Source of the DNA: Paracoccaceae bacterium
GTDB taxonomy: Bacteria; Pseudomonadota; Alphaproteobacteria; Rhodobacterales; Rhodobacteraceae
DNA length: 64,000 bases
NCBI GenBank assembly: GCA_028874915.1
Contig: JAPPHA010000060.1
Span: forward strand, 52,881 to 116,880
Direction of reading: 5' to 3'
The notes under the pieces were generated by a model. The model ran no database searches and was not told where the DNA came from. It saw only the letters and a program-made list of their open reading frames with translations. This document shows, piece after piece, positions 34,083 to 43,561 of this stretch. Each line of letters starts with the position of its first letter. Position 1 is the stretch's first letter. The translations under genes and the position numbers were made by a program.

Positions 34083-35150
34083 ATGTCCGCTGAAGTCAGC
34101 TTTGGCAGGAAAGTCAGGCGCGACTTCTTCGCCACGCCCTTGGATTCCGTCATCACCCTGGCATTCAGTGCGTTGCTGATTTACCTGCTCTACGGTGTCC
34201 TGAGTTGGGGCATCTTCAATGCGATCTGGGGCGGAGACAGTGCGGACGTCTGCCGCGCTGATGGCGCCAAGCACGGAGCCTGCTGGACGGTGATCAATGT
34301 CCGATGGCGGCTCATCCTGTTTGGGTTGTACCCCTATGAGGAACAGTGGCGTTCAGCGATTGCGTGTATGGTGATCCTGGTTACGGCCGTCTTGTCCTGT
34401 ATTCCCTATTTCTGGACAGGCAAGCGGCTGGCGCTAACCTGGATTAGCGGGTTTGCCGCCTTCTATCTGCTGATGAAAGGTGGGATTCTGGGTCTTCCGC
34501 TTGTTGTCGAGCGGGACTGGGGAGGGCTGTCGCTGACAGTGTTCATCTTCTCATCTGTCGCGATGATTGGCATGCCCATGTCGATCGTCATTGCGCTGAT
34601 GCGCCGTTCCAAGTTGCCCTTGATTGCCAGACCGACTGCATTTCTGATTGACGTCACGCGATCACTTCCGCTTTTGTCGATCATGTTCACCGCAGCGGTC
34701 GTCATCCCATTCGTGCTGCCGCAATGGCTTCAAGGCGATAAGCTGTACCGCATCATCATTGGCTTCGCGATTTTTTTCGCCGCCTATCAAGCCGAAATCA
34801 TTCGGGGTGGATTTCAGGCAGTCCCGTCCGGGCAGGAAGAAGCAAGCGCGGCGCTTGGCCTGAACTATTGGCAGAATCTTTGGTACATCATGTTGCCACA
34901 GGTATTCCGTGCTGCCTTGCCGCCCACCATCAATCAGTTTGTCATTACGTTCAAGGAAACGTCCCTTGTCGTACTGATCGGTTTCTTTGAAGTCCTCGCT
35001 TCGGGCGCCGCAGCCTTTGGGACAGCGGAATGGAAGTTCGCCTACAAGGAAGTCTACGTTTTCGTGGGTCTGATTTTCTTCGTCTTCGTGCTCAGCCTGT
35101 CGCGGTACGGCGCGTATCTTGAGCGCAGGCTGAGCGTTGAACAGAGATAG
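34083..35150 (+). CDS. aapM: Amino-acid ABC transporter permease (AapM/BztC type)
   Basis: 355 residues from the ATG at 34083, which has an excellent ribosome site (GAGGAGGGAAC). An ATG at 34068 overlaps the aapQ stop (ATGA) and would add five residues. RPTAFLIDVTRSLPLLSIMF and the EAA loop GGFQAVPSGQEEASAALGL identify the AapM family. About eight membrane helices. Partner of AapQ. Confidence 0.92.
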   Translation: MSAEVSFGRKVRRDFFATPLDSVITLAFSALLIYLLYGVLSWGIFNAIWGGDSADVCRADGAKHGACWTVINVRWRLILFGLYPYEEQWRSAIACMVILVTAVLSCIPYFWTGKRLALTWISGFAAFYLLMKGGILGLPLVVERDWGGLSLTVFIFSSVAMIGMPMSIVIALMRRSKLPLIARPTAFLIDVTRSLPLLSIMFTAAVVIPFVLPQWLQGDKLYRIIIGFAIFFAAYQAEIIRGGFQAVPSGQEEASAALGLNYWQNLWYIMLPQVFRAALPPTINQFVITFKETSLVVLIGFFEVLASGAAAFGTAEWKFAYKEVYVFVGLIFFVFVLSLSRYGAYLERRLSVEQR

Positions 35151-35159
35151 GAGCCATCC

Positions 35160-35909
35160 ATGACGAATGCGACCGACATCGCTATAAAGATCACTGGAAT
35201 GAACAAGTACTATGGTGCCTTTCACGCACTCAAGAACATCAATCTTGAAGTGAAAAAAGGCGAGCGCGTGGTGGTTTGCGGCCCGTCGGGATCCGGCAAA
35301 TCAACCATGATCCGTTGCATTAACAGGCTTGAAGAACATCAAGACGGAACGATCGTTGTCATGGGGACCGAACTGAACGACAACCTCGACAATATCGATG
35401 AAATTCGCCGCGAGGCAGGTATGGTGTTCCAACACTTCAACCTGTTTCCACACTTGACTGTGCTGGAGAACTGTACGCTGGCGCCAATGCTGGTGCGCAA
35501 GGAATCACGAAAGGACGCTGAAGCCACGGCAATGGAGTTTCTGGAGAAGGTCAAGATCCCGCATCAAGCCGAAAAATATCCCGGTCAATTGTCTGGGGGG
35601 CAACAGCAACGCGTCGCAATCGCCCGCGCGCTATGCATGAAGCCTGATATCATGTTGTTCGATGAGCCGACATCGGCGTTGGACCCCGAGATGATTTCCG
35701 AAGTGCTGGATGTCATAGTTTCGCTAGCTGAAGATGGCATGACAATGATTTGCGTCACCCACGAAATGGGCTTTGCCCGAAATGTTGCGAACCGGGTCAT
35801 TTTCATGGATGAAGGCGAGGTCGTGGAACAAAACAGCCCTTCAGAATTTTTTGACAACCCCCAGAACGAACGAACCAAAGAATTCTTGTCTCAGATCCTT
35901 GGGCATTGA
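35160..35909 (+). CDS. aapP: Amino-acid ABC transporter ATPase (AapP type)
   Basis: 249 residues. Walker [12 protein letters not shown]-loop [17 protein letters not shown], signature LSGGQQQR, Walker [16 protein letters not shown] and the switch histidine in CVTHEMGFA are all present. The whole protein matches the polar amino-acid importer ATPases in length and motifs. The ATG follows AGGAG. Last gene of the aap operon. Confidence 0.94.
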   Translation: MTNATDIAIKITGMNKYYGAFHALKNINLEVKKGERVVVCGPSGSGKSTMIRCINRLEEHQDGTIVVMGTELNDNLDNIDEIRREAGMVFQHFNLFPHLTVLENCTLAPMLVRKESRKDAEATAMEFLEKVKIPHQAEKYPGQLSGGQQQRVAIARALCMKPDIMLFDEPTSALDPEMISEVLDVIVSLAEDGMTMICVTHEMGFARNVANRVIFMDEGEVVEQNSPSEFFDNPQNERTKEFLSQILGH

Positions 35910-36247
35910 ACGGCCGGCGCACTGGATGGCGAGCGCAGGTCGATGCGGACCACGACATTCGTTCCGGGCGATTCACCGCGTCTTTGGCATGCGACCTGCT
36001 TATGGACATGCCGGTTGACTAGGTGCCCTGGTCCTATCTTGGCGCCGCCCCAAGCACATCGCCGTGCCAGCAGCATCGCCAAACTTTGTGATTGGAACAG
36101 ATGGGTGGATGTTACCATACGGGATCACGGCCTGTAGCGGCGTAACTGCCGATTAGGTCGGCATACAGCACTGCAAAACAACCACCTTTGTGTGTGTGTG
36201 TGTTAATACTTAGGCTAACGCCCACATTCGCACAAATTGACTGTTTC
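35910..36247. other. Convergent intergenic region with TG repeat
   Basis: 338 bases between aapP and gntR, which point at each other. A (TG)6 run lies at 36189-36201. A 6-bp inverted repeat TGCCGA-ttagg-TCGGCA (36147-36163) is the only hairpin I see; it has no T run. No gene. Confidence 0.45.
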
Positions 36248-37045
36248 TCACGAGCAGTTCTTGGACAATTGTTCCATGAAGCTGATGAACTGACCAGTAC
36301 CTTTGGTGCTTGCGTCGCCCAAGCCTGAGGACTGCGCGAGGGCGCGAAATCTTGCCAGGCTGTTGAGTAGATGTGTGCGCATGCTTTCACGTGCCGTATT
36401 CGGGTCTTGCTGTTCAACTGCAGCAACAACGGCTTCATGTTCATCGTGGATTTGGTTGTAGTATTCGTCTTTGAATTCCGGTCTAACCAAATGGCCCAGT
36501 CGAAAGCGGGGCACGATAATCGGCTCCAGGAAGTGCAGGAATCGATGGAAATATGCGTTCTTTGCGGCACTGGCGATCGCAAGGTGAAAGGAATAATCAT
36601 AGTGGACGTCGACGCTGTCCGGATCTTTGTGCAATGCGTCAACCTTTTCCATTAATTTCCTGATTTCTGTCGCCTCTTTTTCGGTTCTATTTATTGCACA
36701 AAAGGCTGCGGATTCGACTTCGACACACATTCGCAGTTCAAGCAAGGCTATCGTGTCGGGCAAGGTATTCAGTTCAGCAACGTCAATCGCAAACTTGCCG
36801 GCATGGGGATGCTCGGCGACGAACATGCCCCGTCCCTGGATCGATATGAGGACCCCTTCGGATTGCAATCGGGCAATGGCTTCACGAACGACGGTGCGGC
36901 TGACTTCGTAATGAACGCAAAGCTCTGACTCGGTCGGGAGCCGTTCTCCAGGTTTTAGAACCCCCTCGAGAATTTTCTGAGACATGTCTTCTGCCATCAA
37001 TGTCGTAAGTGTTTTTCTTTTTGCCATTCTTTTACCCGTTTTCAT
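36248..37045 (-). CDS. GntR-family transcription regulator, FadR/FCD subfamily
   Basis: 265 residues. Residues about 10-75 are a winged helix-turn-helix (GERLPTESELCVHYEVSRTVV, here split as LPTESELCVHYEVSR and EAIARLQSEGV). Residues about 95-225 are an all-helical FCD ligand domain with HYDYSFHLAIASAA, whose D and H residues usually bind a metal and a small organic acid. Such regulators typically repress catabolic genes for sugar acids, amino acids or carboxylates and release on ligand binding. It lies at the end of the aap operon, pointing toward it. A start at 37027 is an alternative. The palindrome-like sequence in its promoter suggests autoregulation. Confidence 0.88.
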   Translation of the reverse strand: MKTGKRMAKRKTLTTLMAEDMSQKILEGVLKPGERLPTESELCVHYEVSRTVVREAIARLQSEGVLISIQGRGMFVAEHPHAGKFAIDVAELNTLPDTIALLELRMCVEVESAAFCAINRTEKEATEIRKLMEKVDALHKDPDSVDVHYDYSFHLAIASAAKNAYFHRFLHFLEPIIVPRFRLGHLVRPEFKDEYYNQIHDEHEAVVAAVEQQDPNTARESMRTHLLNSLARFRALAQSSGLGDASTKGTGQFISFMEQLSKNCS

Positions 37046-37129
37046 TTTGTTCTACAGCATCAATCAATGAAATTCAGGACGAAAACGCCTCCCCGATGTT
37101 TCACAAACGCTCGACTGCAATGTTGATGC

Positions 37130-37148
37130 GTATAATAACATACAATAC
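37130..37148. promoter_or_regulatory. Candidate GntR operator between gntR and the split SDR
   Basis: GTATAATAACATACAATAC has symmetric ends (GTAT ... ATAC) and a TATAAT box. It sits 85-103 bases upstream of gntR and 38 bases before the SDR start on the other strand, so it may control both. It resembles the AT-rich site in the aap promoter. Confidence 0.4.
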
Positions 37149-37185
37149 TTAAGCAGGCAAGGAACACACCGGGATTTGGAGAATT

Positions 37186-37240
37186 ATGACTACTGGTGCC
37201 AGCAGGGGCATGGGCCGCGCCATGGTTGACCTGATAGGGT
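37186..37240 (+). pseudogene. SDR gene, 5' fragment
   Basis: Begins ATG behind TTTGGAGAATT, a good ribosome site. It encodes MTTGASRGMGRAM, the glycine-rich nucleotide site of a short-chain dehydrogenase. After about 18 codons the similarity stops and the sequence enters recombinase relic DNA. The matching 3' end is at 39700-39985, so one gene seems to have been split by an insertion that also deleted the middle. Confidence 0.6.
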
Positions 37241-37481
37241 GCCCAAGCCGCATTGAGTTAAGCTACTGCTGCGGCAGTTCTGGGTGTCCGCCGAGCGTTG
37301 GACAGAGTTCCTGACTTTTGGGGTCGCGCAGCGGCTGAGAGGCATGTCCGGTTTGCCGTGACTGTCTGTATTCTCGGGGCTTCTGTCGTTTTCCTAACCG
37401 CCTTGGTCCGGCATTGTCTCCAAGGACGGCTCGTCTTCGGGAGGTCCGGCGGAGCGCCGTTCGGTTTCAAGGAGACATACA

Positions 37482-38200
37482 ATGTCGCAGACCTCTTCCA
37501 AGGCGGGATCGCTCCTACGCATTCGAATGATCGAGGAGGTGCGGAACGGCAATCTGGCGCCGGCGACCCAGCAGCATTGTCTGTGGAACAACAGGAGCCT
37601 GGCCCGGGACACCCGGACCGCACCAAACCAGGTCGATGCCGAGCAAGTTCGCGCATGGGTTGTGGTCCTGATCGATCGGGGCCGCGCGCCATCCTCGACC
37701 AACTCGATTCTCTCCGGGCTGAGGTTCTTCTACCAGGACGTGCTCGACCGCTCCGACATCATCCGCTGGCTGCGCAACCGGAAGCGTCCGCGCCGGCTGC
37801 CCCGCCACATGACGGAGACCGAGGTCAAGCGACTGCTTTCGGCAAGGTCCGACCTCCGCTACTGGACCGCAACCGTTCTCACCTATGCTGCCGAACTCCG
37901 AATTTCGAAGACCGTTGCCGTGCAGATTTCCGACATCAAGGCGGACAGAAAGCTCCTGCACGTCCAGTCCGGCAAAGGGGAAGTCGAACGCATGGCGCCG
38001 CTCCCCGTGCCGGTGATCGGATACCTGCGCAACTCTTGGCAGACTCTCTGGCCATGATCGGCAACATGGCTGTTTTATGGCAAGTCCCCGAGGTTCCAAT
38101 CAAGACGGGCACCCTGCACATGGCGTTCAATTCCGCCCGGGACCGAGCCGGAAACGACCGAATCGAAGACTTTCATGCCTTGCGGCATTATCTCGGGTGA
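37482..38200 (+). pseudogene. Tyrosine recombinase relic A
   Basis: Residues from 37482 follow the XerC/XerD-like integrase pattern: an N-terminal core-binding domain (RMIEEVRNGNLAPATQQHC, then APSSTNSILSGLRFFYQ) and the start of the catalytic domain (LTYAAELRISK, normally LRISE with the first active arginine, then LLHVQSGKGEVERMAPL). The frame shifts near 38040; the other frame continues with TLHMAFNSARDRAGNDRI and HALRH, the second catalytic box, then stops. The tyrosine is missing. Dead. Confidence 0.75.
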
Positions 38201-38312
38201 CCTTGTATGTCGGGCAACTCAGCTTCGCGCTATAGTTCGGACAAGGTCCTGACGATCACGTGACACAATCCGAACTCCACTTGTCGCTCCTCGATGAGAA
38301 AAGGAGTTCAAA

Positions 38313-39590
38313 ATGACACGTGCCGTCGACGTTCGATTTGTTCGTTCACATTGGCGGGAAGGTCCCCTGGTGGACTGGCTTGATGCATTCGTGGTCTGGA
38401 TGAACGCGCAAGGCTCTGCGCCGTACACGGCCTTTCGCAGAAGCCTGCTGGCCTCCTGTTTCAGCCGATGGCTCAAACAGGAGGCCATCGATCTCGCTGA
38501 CATCGCTCCGGGTCACCCGGCCCAATACCTGCGGATTTTGCGACGCAGAAGCTGCGACCGCGCCGGGACGACAGAACCTTACTCCGGCAGGTTATAGATT
38601 TGCCACATCAGGAAGGCGTTCTGTTATTCGAAGAGGGGCCCAAGGCCCCATGACCGACGCTGAACTTTGCACGCAGGCCTACGAAGACCACTTGCGACAG
38701 AAACGCGGCCTGGCACCGGCGACGATCGTGAACTACGTGCCGTTTGTCCGAAGCGTTTTGCAGTAACGGTTCGCTGCGGAGGCTGTGACGCATTCGTCCG
38801 TGAATGCCGACGACGTCGTAAGGTTCGCTCGACACAGGGCACCGGGTTTGCGCCTGAAGCGTTCGAAGCTGATAACGACGGCGCCGCGGTCATTTCTCCG
38901 TTATGCCTGCTATCTTGGTGAGGCGGGCCCGGAGTTGGTTGCTTCCGTCCCCGTGGTTGCCAACTGGTCGATGCCACAGATATCGCGAGGGATTTAGACC
39001 GACCAGGTTCGGAAGCCTTTGGCCAGCATCGATCGCCGTTCCGCCATGGGCTGTCGCGACCATGCCATCCTGATGCTGCTGGCCCGCCTGGGATTGCGTG
39101 CGCACGAGATCCGGTTTTTTGAACTCGATGACATCGACTGGGCCAGAGGGATTCTGCGGTTGTGGACGAAGGGCGGAAAGCGAAACACCTTTCCCTTGTC
39201 CCGAGAGGTTGGCGACGCCGTCGCCGACTACCTGCGCCACGGACGGCCGCCATGTCGAAGCCGGCGTGTGTTACTGCGTGTAAGGTCCCCGATCGAGGGG
39301 TTTCGGCATGGTGGTGGCATCACATGCATCGTTCGTCATGCGATCGAACGGGCCGGCGTCGTGGCTCTGACATTCCGCGGCCATGACGATCCCGCATGCC
39401 ACCTGGGACATCCGCAGGGTCTCGCTCTGGCTGGTTCATGCGACCCTCGCGAGCACGGAAATGGATCTCCTCGCGAACCCGGTCGAGAAGCTGGAGATCC
39501 TCAAGGCCACAACACCCCCCGTCGATCCGACCAGGGATCTTCCCTGGCGTAAACGGCAGCCTGATGGAACTGCTGAACGGCACATGAGGC
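38313..39590 (+). pseudogene. Tyrosine recombinase relic B (and C-terminal scrap of a third)
   Basis: The first 94 codons from 38313 (VRFVRSHWREGPLVDWLDAF) form an integrase N-terminal domain. A shift follows. From about 38600 one frame reads HQEGVLLFEEGPKAP, then RGLAPATIVNYVPFV, VPVVANWSMPQI, AILMLLARLGLRAHEI and IVRHAIERAGV, which is the rest of such an integrase. Two in-frame stops (TAA at 38764, TAG at 38995) and a further shift near 39385 break it. The last part (SLWLVHATLASTEMDLLANP, TPPVDPTRDLPW) looks like the end of another recombinase. Two or three tandem tyrosine recombinases recall Recombinase-in-Trio elements. Confidence 0.7.
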
Positions 39591-39699
39591 CAAGAACAAC
39601 TACTGCCAGCCGAATACGACCCTGAATCCCGTCGTTTCAACGCTCTGTCACAACTCGCTCGGCATTGCTGAATTGTCGGCATCATGAAACCTGAAGCCC

Positions 39700-39985
39700 T
39701 GATTGTTATTCGGCGATCAGCGCCGCCGTGGTCAGCCCGACGCGCTCATTCGCGAGCCCGGTCGTGGCGGATCGGATACTGGTCAATTCCGTTGCTCCGG
39801 CCGGTATGGCGACGGATCGGGTGCTGGCGGCCGGGATATTGCCGGAAATGGGTGCTGCAATCCCGCTGGCCCGAGGCGCCAAACCACGCGAAATCTCAGA
39901 GTCGGTGCCAGTCGCAGCATCCAATCGCAACACTTATGTTACGGGCGAGCACGTTATCGTGTCTGGCGGTTATGTGTACGCCTGA
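39700..39985 (+). pseudogene. SDR gene, 3' fragment
   Basis: In the frame ending at 39985 the peptide SFASPVVADRILVNSVAPAG, then IPLARGAKPREI and YVTGEHVIVSGGY is the C-terminal third of a short-chain dehydrogenase, starting shortly after the position of the catalytic Y-x3-K motif. It has no start codon or ribosome site of its own. It pairs with the 5' fragment at 37186. Confidence 0.65.
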
Positions 39986-40033
39986 GCACACTGGATCCGG
40001 GCGCAGCCCTTCTCTCCGGTGCAATCGGATCGC

Positions 40034-41575
40034 TCAATCCGAATAATGCAGATAGCGCCGCCGCTCGACATTGGGAAAGACATCGTCGCCCCGAACAAAT
40101 GACATCAAGGACGGCGCATTGGGCTCCATTTCCCAGTCAAAGCTCTTTCCTTGGGAAAGCGCTCGATGCACAAGGTGTCTTGCCTGCTGGTTGCGGATGA
40201 CATCGGCACGCATCGCGTCCAGATCCCATGTTTCCTGCAAAATGGCGATGCAGTCTGCATAGGCGCCGCGGGTCGCATCGTCATCTGCAAGATTGGTTGT
40301 TTCGCCCGGATCACTTTGCAAGTCATAGAATTGAGGCGGATAGTCCTTCGAATAGACCAGCTTCCATCGTCCCTTGCGCACCATGATCCTCGGCGCCGTG
40401 ACCGCGCCGTCAAGGTGTTCGGCCCAGGTCAGACGCGTGGGATCATCTTGTTTTAGAAGCGGCAGAAGACTTCGGCCTTCGATGTCGGTGACAATCCGAT
40501 CGGTGTTGTCGTGGACGAGGTCGACCAGTGTCGGAAGCAGGTCGATCAGCGAAACAGGAGCTGTGATCCGCCGTCCCGTTCCGTTCGGGCGATACAGAAG
40601 GATCGGCACGCGGACCGCAGGGTCGAACAGTGTTTTCTTGAACCACAATCCGCGTTCGCCAATCATATCGCCATGATCAGATGCGAATACGATGACCGTG
40701 TTGTCGGCGATGCCTGCCTCATCCAGCGTCCTGCGCAGCATGCCCACCTTTTCGTCGACATATGCGATCATCCCATAATAGCCACAGCGAGCCCGGCGGT
40801 AGATTTCCTCCGTCACTTCGAAATGATCGAGACTGTAATGCTTGCGCAGCTCGACACTGTGCGGGTCGAGCTCGTCCTGAGGAATCTCCGCGACACGCGG
40901 TTTGTCGATTTCTTCGGTTGAATGGATGTCCCAATAGGGCTGGCTGACTACATACGGGTCATGGGGTTGTGTAAAAGAGACCATCATAAACAGAGGTCGT
41001 GTGTCGCCGGAGCGTTTCCAGTCAAAAATATGCTGTCGCGCGCGGTGGGCGACTTCGTCGTCGTAATCAAGCTGTAGCGAACGCGCTACCGGCCCGGCGT
41101 CGGCAACGGTTTCCACACTGGAAACGCCCAGATGCGGACTCCCGTCGCACTTGTCTGGATTGTCCGCCAAATCGTCAAAGGTTTTTTTCGGAGTCCATGC
41201 AAAACTGGACGGGTAAATTTCGGCCGTCAGCCGGTCTTCGAAGCCGTGGAGCTGGTCGGGACCAAGAAAGTGCATTTTACCCGAGATACAGGTGTAGTAT
41301 CCGGCGTCTCGCAGGTAATGCGCAATGGTTGGTGTCGAGGCCGGGAACTCGGCACCGTTGTCATATGCCCCCACCCGTGACGGCAAGCGGCCTGTCATCA
41401 TTGCGAAACGCGATGGCGCGCACAGTGGATAGGGGCAATATGCGTTCTCAAAGACCGCCGCCTCCCTTGCCAGGGCGTCGAGGCTCGGCGTACGACACAC
41501 TTTGTTGCCGTAACTGCGTAGGGCAATGGCCGTCAGTTGATCGCACATTATGAAGAGGATGTTCGGTGCAGTCAT
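40034..41575 (-). CDS. Choline-sulfatase-like sulfatase (BetC type)
   Basis: 513 residues. The alkaline-phosphatase-fold sulfatase start NILFIMCDQL gives the metal aspartate D12. The formylglycine signature is C52-A-P-S-R56 in LCAPSRFAMMTGRLPSR. The segments GAYDNGAEF, CISGKMHFLGPDQLHGFEDRL and VSFTQPHDPYV closely follow choline-sulfatases, which release choline and sulfate from choline-O-sulfate in the cytoplasm; no signal peptide is present. FASDHGDMIGERGLWFKKT completes the active site. Sulfatases need an anaerobic or aerobic formylglycine-generating enzyme; none is in the window. It is the last gene of a minus-strand operon. Other aliphatic sulfate esters remain possible substrates. Confidence 0.85.
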   Translation of the reverse strand: MTAPNILFIMCDQLTAIALRSYGNKVCRTPSLDALAREAAVFENAYCPYPLCAPSRFAMMTGRLPSRVGAYDNGAEFPASTPTIAHYLRDAGYYTCISGKMHFLGPDQLHGFEDRLTAEIYPSSFAWTPKKTFDDLADNPDKCDGSPHLGVSSVETVADAGPVARSLQLDYDDEVAHRARQHIFDWKRSGDTRPLFMMVSFTQPHDPYVVSQPYWDIHSTEEIDKPRVAEIPQDELDPHSVELRKHYSLDHFEVTEEIYRRARCGYYGMIAYVDEKVGMLRRTLDEAGIADNTVIVFASDHGDMIGERGLWFKKTLFDPAVRVPILLYRPNGTGRRITAPVSLIDLLPTLVDLVHDNTDRIVTDIEGRSLLPLLKQDDPTRLTWAEHLDGAVTAPRIMVRKGRWKLVYSKDYPPQFYDLQSDPGETTNLADDDATRGAYADCIAILQETWDLDAMRADVIRNQQARHLVHRALSQGKSFDWEMEPNAPSLMSFVRGDDVFPNVERRRYLHYSD

Positions 41576-41620
41576 GGTTTTGCCCTTTCAGTTTTGGTTT
41601 TTTCTCCGGGCAAAAGCAGC

Positions 41621-41905
41621 TCAAACTGCTGCCGCCACGATCAGTTCCGACAGCATGCCGGGTTCGGCCATGCGGTCTTGGCCAGAGGGCCGTGTAGGAG
41701 AGTGCTCCACCGGCTTCCAGGTAATGTAAACCGCGCTCGCTTTATCCAGATCGCGTATAACGTCCAACCACATTTGAAATTCAGGATACGATTTCTGTCG
41801 GTACCGGCTTGGGACAACAGACAGGCAATCTTCGCCAGGATTTCACGCACCTGATCGGCTGTGATGAACGCCGGAACAAAAAGCGTGGCGAGAGATTTCT
41901 GTCAT
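41621..41905 (-). pseudogene. RidA/YjgF-family protein remnant
   Basis: The fragment starts ATG ... MTEISRHAFCSG, then loses frame. A second frame carries ITADQVREILAKIACLLSQAG, the central helix of RidA-type proteins. A third carries MWLDVIRDLDKASAVYITW, EHSPTRPS and the ending ELIVAAAV. All three fit one RidA-family protein of about 115 residues with two shifts and a small deletion. Such proteins remove reactive enamines or imines. Lies in the sulfatase operon. Confidence 0.65.
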
Positions 41906-41964
41906 TTGAGAGCCTTTCAAGAAAGTCGCCCCTTGCTCGGCGGTGCCGGTCGGGGGTTCTGGGT

Positions 41965-42756
41965 TCAGTCGGGGATCGGATTGCCCTGCAGATAGCTGGA
42001 GTAAGGGGCCTGCACGAGCCAGCCAGCATCGACAGGCAGCGTGACGCCGGTGATCGAAGCGGCCTGATCGGAACAGAGAAAAGCAGCGGCTGCGGCGACG
42101 TGTTCAGGTTGAACGAAGGCACGCAGGGCTGTTGTGGCCTTGATGGCCTCTGGATTGCGTTCGCCCGCACGGATCTTCGCTTTCAATCCGCCTGATATGG
42201 TATAACCCGGTGCCACGGCGTTGACGCGTACGCCGTGGGGCCCAAGTTCTGCAGCCAGGATTTGGGTCAGACCCATGACCGCCAGTTTGCCCGGCGTATA
42301 TGCGGGCAATGAGAGGGGCGCAAACGACGCCAGCGAGGCGAGATTGAGGATTGCGCCGCGTCCTGAAGATTTCATTTGACGGCCAAATTCCTGACAGGTG
42401 ATCAGAGTGCCGCGGTAATTCGCCCGCCACAGCGCCTCGTCTTCGCTGAGCGACTGGTCAAGCACGCGTTGGCTGCTTTGCAAAATGCCGGCGGAATTGA
42501 CCAGCACATGTGCGGCCCCGTAATCAGCGGCAACCGTTTTGGCCAAACCATTGATGCTGTCGGGATCGGCGACATCGACAGGTATGAAACGACCGCCAGC
42601 CCCCGCTTTGGCACAGGCTTCAGCCGCTGCTGTGCCTCGTGTGGCGTCGCGACCGGCGACGATAACAAAATCACCCTCGCTGGCCAATGTGACGGCAATG
42701 GCTTTGCCAATGCCCGAAGTGCCGCCGGTGATGACAGAGACTCGCGGATCAGTCAT
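41965..42756 (-). CDS. Short-chain dehydrogenase/reductase
   Basis: 263 residues. TGGTSGIGKAIAV is the cofactor site, VNSAG follows, and the catalytic set is NLASLAS and YTPGK. The C-terminal SITGVTLPVDAGWLVQ is normal for classical SDRs. The start overlaps the end of the AroE-like gene by 8 bases, so the two are coupled. It probably oxidises a hydroxyl or reduces a ketone in the catabolic pathway of this island. A frame extension to 42840 overlaps the previous gene and was not used. Confidence 0.87.
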   Translation of the reverse strand: MTDPRVSVITGGTSGIGKAIAVTLASEGDFVIVAGRDATRGTAAAEACAKAGAGGRFIPVDVADPDSINGLAKTVAADYGAAHVLVNSAGILQSSQRVLDQSLSEDEALWRANYRGTLITCQEFGRQMKSSGRGAILNLASLASFAPLSLPAYTPGKLAVMGLTQILAAELGPHGVRVNAVAPGYTISGGLKAKIRAGERNPEAIKATTALRAFVQPEHVAAAAAFLCSDQAASITGVTLPVDAGWLVQAPYSSYLQGNPIPD

Positions 42757-43561
42757 CGCATCTGGGCCCTTCCAGAACTCTGAGGAATTCACCCATCGCC
42801 TGCATCTGGCGATCCAACATGGGTTGACCGTATTGCACACGGCAGCCCAGATCTTTGGCGTATTTCAACAGTTTGGTCTCGACCGGGTCCATGATGATGT
42901 CGACAACCGTCATCTCCGGGGACAACCCGTGGACGTCGAGCGGATAAGGATCATCAGGCTTCAGGCCAACCGGGGTGGCGTTGACGACGACATCTGCACC
43001 GCGTGGATCGGGCTTGCCGGTTGTTACGGTACAGGCAGGGATCGCCTGGCGCACCAGCGTGACCAGTGCGTCGGCGCGCGAGGCAATGACATCGCTGATC
43101 GTGATCGTACGGGCGCCTTCCTCGGCAAGGCAATAGGCAATCGAAGCTCCTGCGCCTCCGGCTCCGACCTGCAGTACGGACTTGTCTTTCACCGAGATAT
43201 CTGCGCTGCGCAGCCCCTGGATAAAGCCCACCCCGTCAAAATTGTCGGCATGCCAAGTGCCGTCGGGCATACGCAACACCGAGTTGGCCGACTTCACGCG
43301 TTCGGCTCGCGGTTCGGCCGAGTGGCACTTTTCGAATGCAAGTGATTTGAAAGGCACCGAGATTATCATGCCTTTCAGGTTTTCCATCGCCGTAAGGCCG
43401 TCCCAAAACGTGTCGAAGTCCTCGGGATTACAAGTGACAGGCACCATCAGGCTGTCGAGGTTTTCTCGCTCCATCACTTCGTTGAACAAGCCGGGCGATT
43501 TCGCATGACCGACCGGATGGGCCAGCATCACAAATACATCGGCCTTACCGCTTCCACGCAT
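42749..43561 (-). CDS. Shikimate dehydrogenase-like protein (AroE family)
   Basis: 270 residues from the ATG at 43561 behind GGGAGGACGAAG. The substrate domain shows AHPVGHAKSP (usual NPI.HSKSP, first serine replaced by alanine), SVPFKSLAFEK with the catalytic lysine, and NFDGVGFIQGL with the catalytic aspartate. The NADP-binding loop is GAGGAGASIA. The change in the SxS site and the catabolic context suggest a quinate-like or other hydroxy-acid substrate, not core aromatic biosynthesis. It overlaps the upstream dehydrogenase remnant by 34 bases. Confidence 0.82.
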   Translation of the reverse strand: MRGSGKADVFVMLAHPVGHAKSPGLFNEVMERENLDSLMVPVTCNPEDFDTFWDGLTAMENLKGMIISVPFKSLAFEKCHSAEPRAERVKSANSVLRMPDGTWHADNFDGVGFIQGLRSADISVKDKSVLQVGAGGAGASIAYCLAEEGARTITISDVIASRADALVTLVRQAIPACTVTTGKPDPRGADVVVNATPVGLKPDDPYPLDVHGLSPEMTVVDIIMDPVETKLLKYAKDLGCRVQYGQPMLDRQMQAMGEFLRVLEGPRCDD

